This document shows, piece after piece, positions 41,058 through 51,560 of a DNA stretch of 64,000 nucleotides. The DNA is taken from the NCBI GenBank assembly GCA_039881045.1, contig JAYWVB010000003.1:434001-498000 (forward strand). The letters run 5' to 3'. This DNA is from Chaetomium olivaceum. Lineage: Eukaryota > Ascomycota > Sordariomycetes > Sordariales > Chaetomiaceae. Made by a program: the position numbers and the translations under genes. Numbering within the stretch: the first letter of the stretch is position 1; every line of letters starts with the position of its first letter. The notes beneath the pieces are model-generated. The model saw nothing but the letters and a program-made list of their open reading frames with translations. It ran no database searches and was not told the origin of the DNA.

Positions 41058-43142
41058 TCATGATATAATCAAAACATTGAAAGCTTCACCAGCCTGCTCA
41101 ACGCCGCAGTCTAAGCAACATCCTTGCAGAACAAGACACTTTGCACCCTCCTCGCAGCAGAGGAGCTGAGCCCCTGGGTTTGCACGAGTCATGGCCAAGG
41201 CTAGTCTTTTTCCCGCCGCCCTGGGCATACTGACTCCAGTAACCACGACTTTCCCTCTATACCGTTCATTTAGAGGATAGTCAAGCCGATGTTGGCATTC
41301 ATTAGATCGTTCGAGACCCATGTATGCGATAACCATGGCCGTCATATCAATAGGCACAAAGCTGCCTGCCATACGTGCGGTCAGTTGTACAAGTAGTTCC
41401 GAATAACCTTCCCGTAGCGTGACTGATATGTCGGAGTGCTCTCCACGGCTCGAAGGGACGATAGGAGCTTGAGTCGGAAGCAGTGAGTTTTGCGCCCTGG
41501 CCCGAGGCCCACCGCTGCTGCTCAGTGCGCGATGGTAGCGATTTGTAAAAACAAACATGCCATCAAGGAGTTCGAAGTTGAACACTCCGTCCTGGTGGAC
41601 TTCAAGTGTCTCAAGCACTGCTGGAAATATTGTGCATGCACCTGAGCTTCGGCCAAGTGAGCCTCCTATCCTTGCTGAAAATGTTTCCAAGACCCTCCCG
41701 AGGAAATTGGCTGCACTATGGGTATACATGCCTTCATCGCGCAGTTCTCGAGACATAATGTCTCCAACAACATTTTCTGGAAGGTTTCCTGGAACAGCAA
41801 CTGGGCCACGAACATTGACGGGTAAGCAATAGAGGCCGGCTGTTAAAGCCTTCCCGACAGTCACCCAGAGCTGATGGCGGGGGCACGACAGTTGTGCGTT
41901 TGTGATTCTTCCCTTAGGCCAGCCGCTGATAAAGCTGCATCTAGTGCAGACACAAACTACTCGTTCTGTCGCTTGCTCCAAAGTCGAGGTAAAGTTGGCC
42001 CATGACGTTTGCATATCCGTTTCGGGCTGCTCGGGGATTGCGAGAAAGACCGCCTGACAGGCCTGTTCCATTCTGCTTCTGGAATAAGGCCCTAGCAGTC
42101 CCTCAATCCCTCTTCTTGGTAAGTTAATCTCGCTCGCGAGAACAAAGGAGGACCTGTACAGTGGTGCGAGTACCACAAGGACATTGCAACAGGAGACTAG
42201 AACGCGTTGGGCGCATATTGCCCCAAATCTAGCAAATTCCAGCTCTAGTTTCCTAGCAAGCCATCCCTGCCACTCAAAGCAAGAGTCGCCTTTGATCTTC
42301 TCATGCGCCTCAGAGGGTCGAATGGGTAGTGTGAGAAAAGGCGGTTGCCCAAGCTCTTTCTCCACTTGAATCTGGGTAGGTCCGGAGGCGCAAATGTCAA
42401 CCATGACTCGGCGGTTTGGTCCCTCATGGATGACAAATGATTCCACCGTTACGACAGCATCAAGAGGGAACATAAAGAGAATTATTCCCAGAATGTGAAC
42501 GACTCCGTAAGATCCCTTAATCCGGATTACAAGACCCTCTTCGATCAGGCGGCTGAGGGACTCGAAGACCTCCACCATGGATTCGGCGCTCGGGGTTTCC
42601 AGAAGGTCCTTAGGAGGCCCTATTCCCAAATTCTCGTAGGCGGAAAGGACTCTGACCGCTTGTTCCGCAACAGAGTTCCCGAAGCCCAATCGGTTTAGCT
42701 TTGAAGCCAGCAGAGCCGCCACGTCTGCCAAGTGTGCCACACTGGCAATCGGGAATGTTTTTGGCAGTAGTTTGCCACAAAGTGCTGCGAGGATCTGGCC
42801 GGCCGCTTCCATCCGATATAGATTTGTCAAACAAACGGAGAGTAGTGATATGGCTTGGCCTCCTGCGGATTGTGCCAACAATGACGCCGAGTCACCCCTG
42901 CGCCAGCCAACTGCTAAGGCCAGGCGACCGAGAGGATGAGAGGAGAAACGAGTTAAGGACTCTGGGACTTTCGCAGCAAAGCTGCCATTGACGTTGAATG
43001 CGGATCCAAGCTGCTCCATCTGGAGTATTGCCATGGGTGAAATATTGTCGGCGGAAAGGGCAGTCAGGACAGTGCTGAAAGCTCCTAGACCCATGAGTCC
43101 AAGAGCACCGATGTCCGACTGAAGCGAAACCTGGTCCGGCAT
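41058..43142 (-). CDS. Uncharacterised 694-residue fungal protein
   Basis: A single uninterrupted exon from ATG 43142 (MPDQVSLQSDIGALGLMGLG). I recognise no domain. Visible features: a hydrophobic N-terminus (FSTVLTALSADNISPMAILQ), a segment rich in small and hydrophobic residues (GWRRGDSASLLAQSAGGQAI), a short strongly hydrophobic stretch (GVVHILGIILFMFPLDAVVT), and clustered cysteines near 400 (CVCTRC) and at the C-terminus (CCEEGAKCLVLQGCCLDCG). The length, intact frame and GC-rich codons support a real gene. Large single-exon proteins of this general look are widespread in Pezizomycotina and lack assigned functions. Upstream, 43402-43455, lies a 9-bp minisatellite. Confidence 0.75.
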   Translation of the reverse strand: MPDQVSLQSDIGALGLMGLGAFSTVLTALSADNISPMAILQMEQLGSAFNVNGSFAAKVPESLTRFSSHPLGRLALAVGWRRGDSASLLAQSAGGQAISLLSVCLTNLYRMEAAGQILAALCGKLLPKTFPIASVAHLADVAALLASKLNRLGFGNSVAEQAVRVLSAYENLGIGPPKDLLETPSAESMVEVFESLSRLIEEGLVIRIKGSYGVVHILGIILFMFPLDAVVTVESFVIHEGPNRRVMVDICASGPTQIQVEKELGQPPFLTLPIRPSEAHEKIKGDSCFEWQGWLARKLELEFARFGAICAQRVLVSCCNVLVVLAPLYRSSFVLASEINLPRRGIEGLLGPYSRSRMEQACQAVFLAIPEQPETDMQTSWANFTSTLEQATERVVCVCTRCSFISGWPKGRITNAQLSCPRHQLWVTVGKALTAGLYCLPVNVRGPVAVPGNLPENVVGDIMSRELRDEGMYTHSAANFLGRVLETFSARIGGSLGRSSGACTIFPAVLETLEVHQDGVFNFELLDGMFVFTNRYHRALSSSGGPRARAQNSLLPTQAPIVPSSRGEHSDISVTLREGYSELLVQLTARMAGSFVPIDMTAMVIAYMGLERSNECQHRLDYPLNERYRGKVVVTGVSMPRAAGKRLALAMTRANPGAQLLCCEEGAKCLVLQGCCLDCGVEQAGEAFNVLIIS

Positions 43143-43617
43143 GGTCGGCAGTAAGATCGAAGGCTATTGGAAGTGGATATTGTTGTCGGGGTTGATCTTC
43201 CACGTCCTCGTTAGGTACATTCAAGAATTTCAAGTTATTACAGGAAGTCAATGGTCATACCAAGGAGACAGCTAGGAGCCTTTGAGGGTTGCCCGCTCCA
43301 AACCAGGCAAAATGATTTGTATTGCTGGGTTTTCGAGATGAAAAGCGGATGAGAACTAGACAGGAGCGGATCCGAGAGAAGCGATTCAATCCTGATCATT
43401 TCTCCCAAGGCTCCCAAGGCTCCCAAGGCTCCCAAGGCTCCCGAGGTTCCCAAGGCAGCCCCTCGTTCCTTTGATCACGTGCGTACGCGAATGTGCGAAT
43501 GTGCGATTGGAGCGTGTCCTCATACTTGTGTAACTATCGCGTTCGTCACCAACAATAAATAATAATAATACTGTTCACTCTACCTCCCCATCGGCATTCT
43601 CCTACCCACGTCTAACA
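43143..43617. promoter_or_regulatory. Upstream region of the orphan gene
   Basis: 475 bp between two minus-strand genes, holding the orphan gene's promoter, the 9-bp minisatellite and a short AATAATAATA stretch near 43555-43570, which lies close to the 3' end of the neighbouring membrane-protein gene. Confidence 0.5.
43402..43455. repeat. 9-bp minisatellite, six copies, in the orphan gene's upstream region
   Basis: Six tandem copies of CTCCCAAGG; the first four are identical, the last two have one change each. Located about 260-310 bp upstream of the orphan protein's ATG, so copy number could alter promoter spacing. Confidence 0.9.
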
Positions 43618-46289
43618 TTAAATCCCCCTACCAACGCTATCATCTCTCGTACTAGACATCCTCGATACCGCAGACACCATCGTATCCCCGGTGGCCGTCA
43701 CATCACTGCTGACGCTCGTCCTAGGGCTAACCTGCTGCCCTCTAACACCACTGCTGTTTCCCTCCCCTGTTCCCGCCGGTGTCACAGTCTCCGCCATGAC
43801 ATTGACGTTGCTGGCACTGCTGGCATGGTAGCTAACACTACCGACCACCGTTCCGGCCCCGCTCCAGCTTCCCCAGCTTCCCCTCGAATCCCTTTGTCGA
43901 TGGGACCTCCCCGCTTCATCTGGAATCTGTTCCGTGGCAGGAGAATATCCCGTCATTTTTCCATGTTCATGCCGATAGGGTGACCCCGTCTCAGGTTCAG
44001 CGGCCGAAGCTGTAGCGGGACCTCGCAACCCCAACAGCCCTTGGTGCGAACCTTTTCCATCACCCCAAGTCCTCCCCAAAGACCCCGACGGTGGTGAGAC
44101 CGAGCCTGGGGCAGGCGACCCCCTAGCCGACCCTCTTGCGGGTAGCGTCAGCGGCGGCGGGGTCGACACACTCGCCGGCGGCGTTTTAGGCAACGCTCTC
44201 GTCGGCGGGGGACTCAGGGGCGGAGGCGGCGGCGGCGTTGAGACACTCCCGACCCCTCCCCCCTCAGCAATCCCCCCTTTGACATCACCGTCGCCGTAAC
44301 CGTAACCGTATCCATCCCGCTGGCCATGACTGTAATCGTACCCCCGTTCCTGACCTCCACCATAACCACCTTCCCTAACACCACCACCACCACCACAGCC
44401 GCCAACCCCATGCCCCAAAGCAGGCGTCACCAACCCCGGAACCTCCAACCTCCCTCATGCGGCCTGGGCGGCCTATTCGGCAAAGACGAGCCCGACCCCG
44501 TCACAGCCTGACCCACCTCGCCCCTCTCCCTACCCCTATCCATACCCCTCTCCCTATCCCTAGTCTCCCCCCTCTCCCCTCCCCCACTCACACCACCACC
44601 ACCACCACCACCACCACCAACCCCCATATAAAACGGCATCACAATCGGAACCTCCAGCAGCAGCTGCTGCTGCTGCCCGCCACGCAGCGACGAGTGCGCC
44701 GTCGCCGCCGTGCCCGACGACACCGTCGCCGCCGTGTAGCAGCTGCTGCCGCTGGCGCTGCCGGCGCCGCTGGCTCGGTTGTGCTTGGTGTTGTTATTGT
44801 CGGTCAACGACGACAACCCGTGTGGGGGTGCTGCTGCTCCTGCTGCTCCTGCTGTTGCTCGGGGGGAGTAGGGCGGCGGCCAGGTGCTGGAGCAGGGGGA
44901 GCCGCGGACGGGGATGGGGAGGGGGAGGGCGAAGAAATTGGGTGAGGGGGGAGGATCGTCAGCTGGTTCGGTATGGGGTGGTGGTGGTGGTGGGGGGCAG
45001 GGGCGGTTGCGGTTGCGGTGGTGAAGGGGGGGGTGGATGTAAAGGGGTTGGTGGTGGTGGGGGGTAGCCGGTAAAGGTGCCTGGTGTGGATGATGCGGTT
45101 GCTGTTGTTGCGTGGGCGGAGCCGCCGCGCTCGTGGCGCGGAATGAGCTTGTTCGTGGTTGGGGCGCAGATCGGGGAAGGGGGGAAGACGCCGCCCGCGC
45201 CTGCGCTTGCGCCGGGCTGTGGGCTGTAGGCCGGGGTGAGAGGCGTGAGAGGCGGTGAGGGGGAACGGCTGCCTGGACGGAGGATGGAAGGGAGGAATTT
45301 GCGGTCGCGGAGGCGGAGCGGAGGAGTGAGAACGGTGCGGGTGCCGATGGCCGAGCTGGCGGCGGAGATCAGTGGGGTGGGTGAGCCGGCCGGGGCGCCG
45401 TCGGGGAGGAGGCCGCGTCGAGAGCGTAGGGCACGGTGGAAGGAGGCTTTGCGGCGTTTCCGGCGCCGGAGGCAGACCAGGACAAAAGCTATTAGTAAGA
45501 TGAGGGCGAGGACGGAACACACCGCGATTGCCGCTTTGCCTTGCCCTGTGAGGCTGCTCCCGGAGGTCGTCGACGCTGCAGGTGGTGGTGCTGAACTTTG
45601 AGTTGTAGTAGGCGTCGCGGATATTGGCTGTGAAGTTACCACGGTGGAGCTGGGTTTCGTTTGCGTCGTCATGGCAGTCCGAGGGGCCGTATTCGTTGGC
45701 ATCGGCGGTTCTGGATTCGGTTGCCGCCCTTGTGTCGCCTGGGGGGGCGTCTCGATCGTGGTGGCCGAACATACCTTCGGTGGATCTGCTTCCGTACTAC
45801 ATCTAAAGTTTGGTGGCGGAGGTCCAGGATCAAGGACTGAATAGAAACCGATGCTAACAACGCGTGGTCAGCCCTGAACAGCCCTCCAAGGCGATATCAA
45901 GAGGCTTACTTTTGACAAGTGTTGATGATGAGGTCGACAGTCGCTAGCACACCCTTTAGCCCGAGACACCGCAGACACTCTGTACGGTACTCACGATCCT
46001 GCCCGAGCCCTCCCGTCTGGTTGATGCCCACACCGCAAAAGACCGAATCGCACCAATACAGCGACCAGAACTCTTGCACTGGCACCCCTCGGCTGAGACT
46101 CCCGCACCCTTCGACCCATCCTTTGTTATCCTGCCATCCCTTTACTACTGTCCGCAAAAACTGCGCTTTGCAGTTACGCAGGCACTCGCTAGGGTCCTCC
46201 TGCCAACTCCCTTTCTTTATCTCAGCAGTGTTGATGTGGCACTCACAGGAGCTACCGGCGGTCTCGACGTCCCTTCGAATGCTGTCCAT
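43618..46289 (-). CDS. Cys-rich single-pass membrane protein with a long Pro/Gly-rich tail; three -1 frameshifts
   Basis: ATG 46289 (MDSIRRDVETAGSSCECHIN) is the first usable start, but a hydrophobic stretch just upstream in another frame (LLLIISAACTFFACLFSG) may be a missed signal-peptide exon. Residues 15-130 contain about ten cysteines (CECHIN, ECLRNC, WCDSVFCG, ECLRCLG, NTCQ), suggesting an extracellular disulphide-bonded domain. Intron 45854-45909 (GTAAGC...GCTGAC...TAG) joins CQ to NIGFYSVLDPGPPPPNF. A Thr/Ser/Pro stalk leads to one transmembrane segment (AAIAVCSVLALILLIAFVLV) and a basic stop-transfer (CLRRRKRRK). The cytoplasmic tail is Pro/Gly/Ser-rich. Frames step back once at 44975-44978, once at 44817-44819 and once near 44447-44455; adding three bases gives 872 residues. 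The topology resembles cell-wall sensors or receptors. No family is recognised. Confidence 0.65.
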
Positions 46290-49200
46290 AATTGGTGTAT
46301 GCTGGCGGTATTAGAGCCGAGCGCTGTCCGCTGAAAAGGCAAGCAAAGAATGTGCAGGCGGCAGATATAATGAGTAACAGACTGTGACATAGTCCCAGTC
46401 TTACCTTAACCGCGAGGAGCCGATATATTGTGCTGGCCGGAAAACCGGGAAGGAGGTAACAAACGAATGCGGCTGACGAACGGAATCAACCAATTATCCA
46501 AATAGAACCCGAAGAACAAGAACCGGCTGATGTCGAGCACCTGACACTCAACCGAGTGCCGCACAAGACAAGGTCGTCAAAATGCAACAGATCTCACCTT
46601 TCAGAAGAGACAAGATCTGAGATCCGAAGACCAAGAGCGCATCCCCCAGGGAAAGCACGGGCGCGAGGGCAGGCTACGAGATTATAAACCTCAGCGCAGC
46701 ACAGCGTCGCGCGTTGGCGAGATGGCCCCCCGACCGGGAGGGTTACCGCGTCACAGCCCTCGAGCCGAAGGCCAGCAGAAAGGCCCCCCACCTCCCCCCC
46801 TCAAGCAACACGACAGCACCAGGCCAGACCAACATGTACGGACAGGCACAACACAACCTCACTGGCTGGCCGGGTTGGAAAGAGAACGGGACACGGGGAC
46901 AGGAAAGGCCGCGGCCAGACCAGGTACTGAACACACCACGAGCACGGCGTGATACGCGGTACGGTACCGTGTGCGCGCGTTCTGTACGAATGGACTGGGC
47001 GGGCAAAGTCGAACCTTGGCTGAGTACACACATGTACAGGTGTCAGCAGCGTACCGTACAACTGGCTACACCCAGATGGGGATGGATGGATGGACGGGTG
47101 GCCGGTGGTTTCCTCTTCGCCCCTTCCCCACCTTGCAAGAACAGATACGCACGTTACACCTCCCGCTGCACCTCCCCGACACGCAACGAGAATAGCGTGA
47201 TGACCCCCAGTACGAGGGCGGCGGCCTCTGGCGGGAAAGGGGAGGGCGGTTGGCGGGGGGGTGGCCGGTCCAGTGATACAGGACCTGTGTGCACCCGCGT
47301 CTTCCATAATCACCCTTCCCCAAACCCCCCGTCTTACTCCCTCATAAGGGAGGGGGGAGAGGCGGGAATCGTGAGTTGTTGGAGAACGTGGGTAGGGGCG
47401 ACAGAACGCCACGATGCGTGGCTCGCCGTCGGTCAGTCAGGGCTGAAGATCTCGGGCAGGAAACCGCGGCTGCATTTCATGTGTATGCTGGACATCCCAC
47501 ACACAAGGGTTGATCCACAACATGTATGGCGATCGGATTCGTCGTATGTCGATCGGATTCGTCATATGTGCCGCAGGAGTGGTTGATCTCGGGATGAGCC
47601 ATTTCTTGTGGTTACGGCCCGCGGATGGGAGGGGGTTTTGACCCGATACGCTGCGGTGTGTTGGGTAGCTCATCGGATCGAATCTTGAAGTTCCTGGACA
47701 ACGGACAGACAGACAAACAGGGGGTGATTGGGCCTTGGGGTTGGGGGCTGCCAGCTCTCCCACAGACTGGCCTGCCTTGCTCACAACGGAGGGTAGGCCT
47801 TGATGGGAGGACAGTCTTTCTTGATGCTAGGTAAGCACGGTACATGTATTGCCCCAACGCTGGTGACAATGGTGACCAAGGCCCGTGGTGTGACATGTCA
47901 GTGAGATTGTGCGTGGACCTTGTCCCATCGGGTGCTGCATCCCCAACGGGAACTTCATCTTGTCGAGGCAGGACTGTGGCCACTGTACCGTGAAAGACCA
48001 ATTTTAGGGACTGCCGGGAAGATTTACGCCGCGTAATAACTTTTCTAGAGAGTTACTGAAACGAGGACTGGTCAAGTCCATTTTGAATAGGACCTGTATT
48101 TCCCTTGAAGGGGTGCCAGACTTTGGGGTCCGGATCTCGAGACTTGCATTGTTTGCTCACAGGCGTCCTCTTGCTTCAGCCAACGGAAGGTCGAGCTGGG
48201 CGTTTGCTCCCATGCCTGCCGCGTGGAGCATCGGACAGCCAGTCACGTCGGTTTCACCGGCCTTTGAGATTTCTTCACCCGGTCGCATTGCATTGCATCA
48301 CATCCATCTCCGGGCTTGGCCTTAGCTCAGCGTACGGTCGAAATACATCCGTGCAGGCTAACGTCGTCATCCTCTGGCGGGTCTGCCCCGGGGCGTCACA
48401 CGAAGGCTTTGTTCGTTGCGTGATCTGCCATGTGGAAGCTGAGATCGGCGTTCTCGAAGCTCAGCCGCCAGCCTGCCGGGGTTTTCAACGGCTTGATACA
48501 TATTCCGTGCTGCTACCCGCGTGTGGCGTTCGAGTGACGGAAGGCGGTAAAGCTGGGACTGGAGAAGCGGAGGAAAGCTGCTCCGTTGTGATGTGCGCGA
48601 GGGGGGTTATGTATGTACTCGTCGATGTTGAGTGCCAACCCACGCTTGTGGGTAAAGCCCGCGGGACTGTTTTCGGCCGAGATGTAACCCGAAGACAGCT
48701 TGCGCTCATGGGATGAGCATTACTGTGGGAGAAGAGAACTTTCATTTCCAAGCCCAATCAACCAGAATCCGAGCTCAATGAGTATCTAGTCACTGCCAGC
48801 CTTGGAGGACCACTTCTGTCCACACACATGGCACGAAACGGGGCGACTTGCATTAACCTCTGCGAGAAACCCCAAGGGTGAACGGGGCGGGCTGCCAAGC
48901 CAATAGCCACGGTGTGACGGATTCTGTGCCCCCCAGCCGTAATGGGGCGCGAGAATGTCACCAGAATCCTCGAATGTTTGTCTCGGTATTCAGGTTGTAG
49001 AGTCGGGTCCGGGTTGGAGAGGTCGACACAAGACAGACTGATCATCATGATGGGGTAGAAACGCAGGCAATGCTTCTACTAAGAGATGGCTCACACCACG
49101 GCTCCGACGGGTTGCCGAAGGGATCTTTGCCGTCGAGGGTTAAATACCGGGGCTAGTTGGTGACTAAGGAGGGAGACGTTTACGGAGAACGGGTGTTTCC

Positions 49201-50477
49201 CGGCGGCCCTCACGGACGGGAACGGTTTCCGGCGATGTCAGTAGTCCTGTATCAGAAGGTCGAGGACAAGGAACCGAGAGGAGGCATCCCTGAGGTGTGC
49301 CACAGGTAGTCACTCTGGTGCGGTGATTGCACCACACTTTAGCCTGCGCCTGATATCAGTAGAGAAGATCCGACGTGCTGGCGCCATTTTGACGGCAAGA
49401 AGACGAGGGCGCCGGATCATGTGTTGAAATGTGAGGTTTGAGGTTGGGGTATCGGCTGGGGAAGACAGCTCTCCGAGTATTCGGGCTTTCCCTCGAGTTG
49501 CGAGTGAGATATCCAGTTCAACCCCTCTCCCTCCGTCCCGAGACAGCCGATGGATGGAACTGCACGACTCCTGATGGTGAAATACCCCCGAGCGCTAGCG
49601 GCGTTGCTCGTCCTATAGCACCGACATGTTGACCGCCAGTCAACTCCCAAGGCGCCGGGGACTTTTGCCAAGTGCCCAACCGCAACCGGTGGAATGGACG
49701 GTGAAAGGAGCTGGATGGTTCCGAGACAGCGTTTAAGACACCGACGACGGCTTGAGATCGGCCAACCTGGACCCAACGTCCAAGCCAACCAGTCTCATCA
49801 GGTCCCGGCAATTGATTCCGGCGATGCAGCCCTCATGGCGCCATCCCGCGCGGATAGCGGGTGTGCTGTTTCGTCGTCCTCGCGCGCTTCCAGAGTTGTC
49901 TCATCCCATCGATGATCTCTGTTCCAGATTCCCGTGCCTGAATGGATCTAGACTATATGGGGACTGTTGCCGGATGGTTCTGTCCGACTGTTCCATATCC
50001 GCGGGGTGTCGGCCGTCTCAGAGCAGCGGAGATCTCCGTCTGGTGTGCCATGCTCCCGATCACAAGACCAGTTTCCTAAGTGGGAGCGGTTCAGAGAATG
50101 AAATGAAATAAAATAAAGTAAAGCAGAATGGAGTATCCAGCCTAAACTCCGGAGGTCTGAATGGAGATACGAATATCGGTGAGTTGTTCTCAGCTGTGAA
50201 GATCCGAGGGGAGGGATGAAGGGAAGGAGGGATGTGAGTTGGCAGATGCAGGAACGAGATGCACTGGCACCACCCAATTCCGACCGAGGTGCCAGTCGGT
50301 CGACCTCGGCCCACCTAATTTCCCCGCGCCGGCTGCCTATCCTGTCCCCGGTCCGGCTTGTTAAAGAATCTGGGGGGAAGGTGCAGTGAGCTTAACTAAC
50401 TCACTTGCTTGCATTACAATTTGTACCACTTTCTGGAATTGAAATTCTTACATCGTGCATGAGGTGACCCGAGAACA
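46290..50477. other. 4.2-kb gene-poor region
   Basis: No gene can be supported. Open frames up to 290 codons exist (46714-47586 plus, 46801-47412 minus), but their translations are Arg/Pro/Gly/Thr-rich, lack any domain, and overlap each other on both strands, as expected for GC-rich noncoding DNA. A 20-bp direct duplication with unit GATCGGATTCGTC lies at 47525-47564. The region could contain long regulatory sequence or noncoding transcripts. Confidence 0.55.
47525..47564. repeat. Two tandem copies of a 20-bp unit
   Basis: TATGGCGATCGGATTCGTCG is followed directly by TATGTCGATCGGATTCGTCA (two differences). A third TATG follows. No associated gene. Confidence 0.8.
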
Positions 50478-51560
50478 ATGTCCGACGCAGCGAAGCGCGA
50501 CGTGTTGAAGCCATTGGCAACCAGCTCGCCGGGAGCTCCATCCCGACTGTCTTCAAGGTCGCACCAGCCGGTCCGCGGGTTGCCGACAAAGTAGTCATCA
50601 TCACCGGTATGTGTATCACCGCCTGAGATATTCGCCGGATTGCATGTGGAAACTCACCGGGGCCAAGGCGCAAACTCCATCCTGGGCATCGGACGGGCCT
50701 CCGCCCATCAATTCGCAGAGCATGGCGCCAAGGCCATCTACATCTGCGACTACGATGACAGCAACCTCGAGGCGCACAAGCGCGAGATCAACGGTCTGTG
50801 GCCCCAGGTCGACGTGCACACGCGGAAGTTCGACGCGGCCGACGAGAAGGCGGTGAAGGAGGTGATCGACGACGCCGTCAAGCGGTACGGCCGGCTCGAC
50901 GTCTTTTTTGCCAACGCCGGCACCGTCGGGCCCCACGCGCTGTTTACCGAGATCGACGCCGACGACTTCATGAACGTGATGCGCGTAAACTCCCTCAGGT
51001 CCGTCCCCATCCCCCCCCCTTTTCCCCCACGGCCCCGCTCCCGCCGGGCCCGCCCGAACCCGCCCCGCCTCGCTCGTCTCAACTGACCATAGTTATGTCT
51101 CAGCGTCTTCCTCGCCGCCAAACACGCGGCACCTGCCATGCAGAAGACCTCCCCCGCCAAGCCGACCGCGTCGGGCAGCATCATCGCGACGGCGTCGGTG
51201 GCCGGCCTGCGCTCCAACGCGGGCAGCACGCCCTATTCAGCGTCCAAGGCGGCGGTCGTCTCGATGGCGCAGACGGTCTCGTACCAGCTCGCGGGCACGG
51301 GGGTGCGTGTCAATGCGCTGTGCCCAGGGCTCATCGAGACGGGCATGACGGCGGTGGTGTTTGATGCGGCGCGGGCGCGCGGCACCGAGGGCAAGATCGG
51401 CCAGCTCAACCCCCTGAAGCGGGCCGGGCACGCGGACGAGATCGCCCGCGTGGCGCTCTTCCTGGGCAGCGACGAGAGCAGTTATGTCAATGGCCAGGCG
51501 TGGGCTGTGGATGGTGGGTTGAGTGCCGGCCATCCGTATGTGCAGGGGAGGATAGGCTGA
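50478..51560 (+). CDS. Short-chain dehydrogenase/reductase, one -1 frameshift near the start
   Basis: Three exons: 50478-50606, 50668-50998, 51104-51560. Introns 50607-50667 (GTATGT donor, AAG acceptor) and 50999-51103 (GTCCGT donor, CTGAC branch, CAG) join in frame. The start MSDAAKRDV is one frame off from the following VEAIGNQLAGSSIPTVFKVA, so one base appears missing at about 50501-50507; corrected length is 305 residues. The cofactor-binding motif TGANSILGIGRA straddles the first intron, followed by FFANAGTVGP, catalytic Ser in TASVAGLRS, YSASKAA (Tyr/Lys), and RVNALCPGLIETGM. The C-terminus VNGQAWAVDGGLSAGHPY is typical. Substrate cannot be predicted. It stands alone between two gene-poor regions, with no biosynthetic neighbours. 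Confidence 0.85.

Noticed and set aside
46714..47586. 290-codon open frame on the plus strand
   Set aside because: Composition-driven translation without domain or motif, overlapped by a 204-codon frame on the other strand; no splice or homology support.
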